From Bacteroidales bacterium (GTDB taxonomy: Bacteria; Bacteroidota; Bacteroidia; Bacteroidales; UBA10428): a stretch of 24,990 bases of DNA. A model generated the notes under the pieces. The model worked only from the letters and a program-made list of their open reading frames with translations, did no database searches and was not told where the DNA came from. Position 1 is the stretch's first letter; every line of letters starts with the position of its first letter. Where the stretch lies: assembly GCA_016926235.1 (NCBI GenBank), contig JAFGOZ010000218.1:1-24990 (forward strand). Reading direction: 5' to 3'. This document shows positions 24,195 to 24,990 of the stretch, piece after piece. The position numbers were made by a program, and so were the translations under genes.

Positions 24195-24990
24195 CTAAGG
24201 CTCAAAAACCATCTCGCTCTGCTCACCTGCAACATCCTCCCGGATGAACCGCAGGCTTAAAAGCAGCTCCTTCGTCTCCTCCAGGCTTAAGCGGTACGTG
24301 TTGTGCGAGTTGTACTCCTCGACCTTCGAGACCTCCTCGGTGCCTTCGGTAAAGTACTTATTGTAGTTCAGATCACGCGTGTCGGCAGGTATCCTGAAGA
24401 AATCGCCGAGGTCCTCCGCCTTCACCATCTCCTCGCGGTTGACCAGTGTCTCGAAGAGCTTCTCCCCATGCCGCGAGCCAATGACCCTGATCTCAGAGGA
24501 GGAGCGGTATAATTCCTTTATAGCCAGCGTCAGGCTCTCAATTGTTGTAGCCGGTGACTTTTTGACAAAGATGTCCCCGTTCTCCCCGTGCTCAAACGCA
24601 AACAAAACCAGATCCACCGCACTCTCAAGACTCATCATGAACCTCGTCATGTTGGGATCGGTCACGGTAATGGGCTGCCCCGACTTCATCTGGTTGACGA
24701 ACAGTGGAATAACTGATCCGCGCGAGGCCATCACATTCCCGTACCTCGTGCCGCAGAATACCGTGCCACTGCCGTTGAGATTGCGCGACTTCGCAACCAT
24801 CACCTTCTCGCTCAGCGCCTTGGTCATCCCCATCGCGTTGATGGGATAGACAGCCTTGTCGGTGCTCAGCACTATCACCCTCTTAACATGATGAAACTCC
24901 GCAGAATCGAGCACATTCTCGCAGCCCAGCACGTTCGTCCTGACAGCCTCTGCCGGGAAGAACTCGCACGAGGGCACCTGCTTCAGCGCT
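24195..24990 (-). CDS. capE: CapE-type UDP-GlcNAc 4,6-dehydratase/5-epimerase, C-terminal part
   Basis: The gene enters from the right edge; 264 codons of about 340 are visible and the N-terminal Rossmann half is missing. The visible part begins ALKQVPSCEFFPAEAVRTN, a conserved helix of this family. It contains VLSTDKAVYPINAMGMTK, where the catalytic tyrosine of short-chain dehydrogenases is replaced by methionine (Ser-Met-Lys), a known hallmark of the FlaA1/CapE group. Further on, SRHGEKLFETLV and EYNSHNTYRLSLEETKEL match the C-terminal latch typical of CapE. The enzyme removes water from UDP-GlcNAc and epimerises C5, starting UDP-L-FucNAc synthesis. GC is markedly higher than in the rest of the window (62% in 24901-24960 by hand count), which points to a different origin or selection for this gene. 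Confidence 0.92.
   Translation of the reverse strand, partial: ALKQVPSCEFFPAEAVRTNVLGCENVLDSAEFHHVKRVIVLSTDKAVYPINAMGMTKALSEKVMVAKSRNLNGSGTVFCGTRYGNVMASRGSVIPLFVNQMKSGQPITVTDPNMTRFMMSLESAVDLVLFAFEHGENGDIFVKKSPATTIESLTLAIKELYRSSSEIRVIGSRHGEKLFETLVNREEMVKAEDLGDFFRIPADTRDLNYNKYFTEGTEEVSKVEEYNSHNTYRLSLEETKELLLSLRFIREDVAGEQSEMVFEP

Noticed and set aside
24379..24849. 156-codon plus-strand frame opposite capE
   Set aside because: It is antisense to a strongly recognised enzyme and is explained by high GC in capE; it shows no domain.
1..24990. CRISPR array, tRNA or rRNA genes, invertible promoter
   Set aside because: No regularly spaced repeats beyond the short 21-bp set, no cloverleaf or rRNA-like sequence, and no paired inverted repeats flanking a promoter were found by eye.

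Overview
The window reads as a capsule or exopolysaccharide biosynthesis locus from a member of the Bacteroidota, probably Bacteroidales-like; I cannot name a species. The evidence is a Wzi-family outer-membrane protein, a short Wza-type lipoprotein and a Wzc-type tyrosine autokinase side by side, a secreted protein with a type IX secretion (T9SS) C-terminal sorting domain, few Shine-Dalgarno sequences, and one match to the Bacteroidota -7 promoter box (TAnnTTTG).

Right part, 15.7-25 kb, all minus strand, in transcription order: capE (5' end outside the window), wzi, capF, capG, wza, wzc and a CE4 polysaccharide deacetylase. CapE, CapF and CapG together convert UDP-GlcNAc to UDP-N-acetyl-L-fucosamine, so L-FucNAc is the best-supported sugar of the polymer. 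Wza, Wzc and Wzi are the export and surface-assembly machinery. GC is moderate to high here, highest in capE.

Middle, 12.9-15.7 kb: one plus-strand gene interrupts the minus-strand series. It encodes a secreted parallel beta-helix protein resembling polysaccharide lyase family 9, followed by three Ig-like domains and a T9SS sorting domain. Its leader has a 21-bp phased repeat, and the divergent spacer contains a perfect 12-bp palindrome.

Left part, 0.2-12.9 kb, minus strand and AT-rich: a Wzy-like polymerase, then a tightly packed series containing a GT4-type glycosyltransferase, a sugar-transfer-associated ATP-grasp enzyme, a CapK/PaaK-like adenylate-forming enzyme, a heparinase II/III-like protein, a fused dehydrogenase/Gfo-Idh-MocA oxidoreductase, a second glycosyltransferase, a second (deacetylase-like) NodB-fold protein and a second ATP-grasp enzyme. 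Several junctions overlap or are separated by only 2 bp, which suggests translational coupling. Two ATP-grasp enzymes beside an adenylate-forming enzyme suggest that the polymer carries amide-linked or acyl substituents; this is the least characterised part of the window.

At the extreme left edge, a plus-strand reading frame (bases 2-157) reads as the C-terminus of an IS4-type transposase, followed by a plausible element end. An insertion sequence therefore appears to abut the operon 14-24 bp beyond its last stop codon. No flippase (Wzx) and no initiating phosphoglycosyl transferase is present, so the locus continues outside the window. No rRNA, tRNA or CRISPR array was seen.
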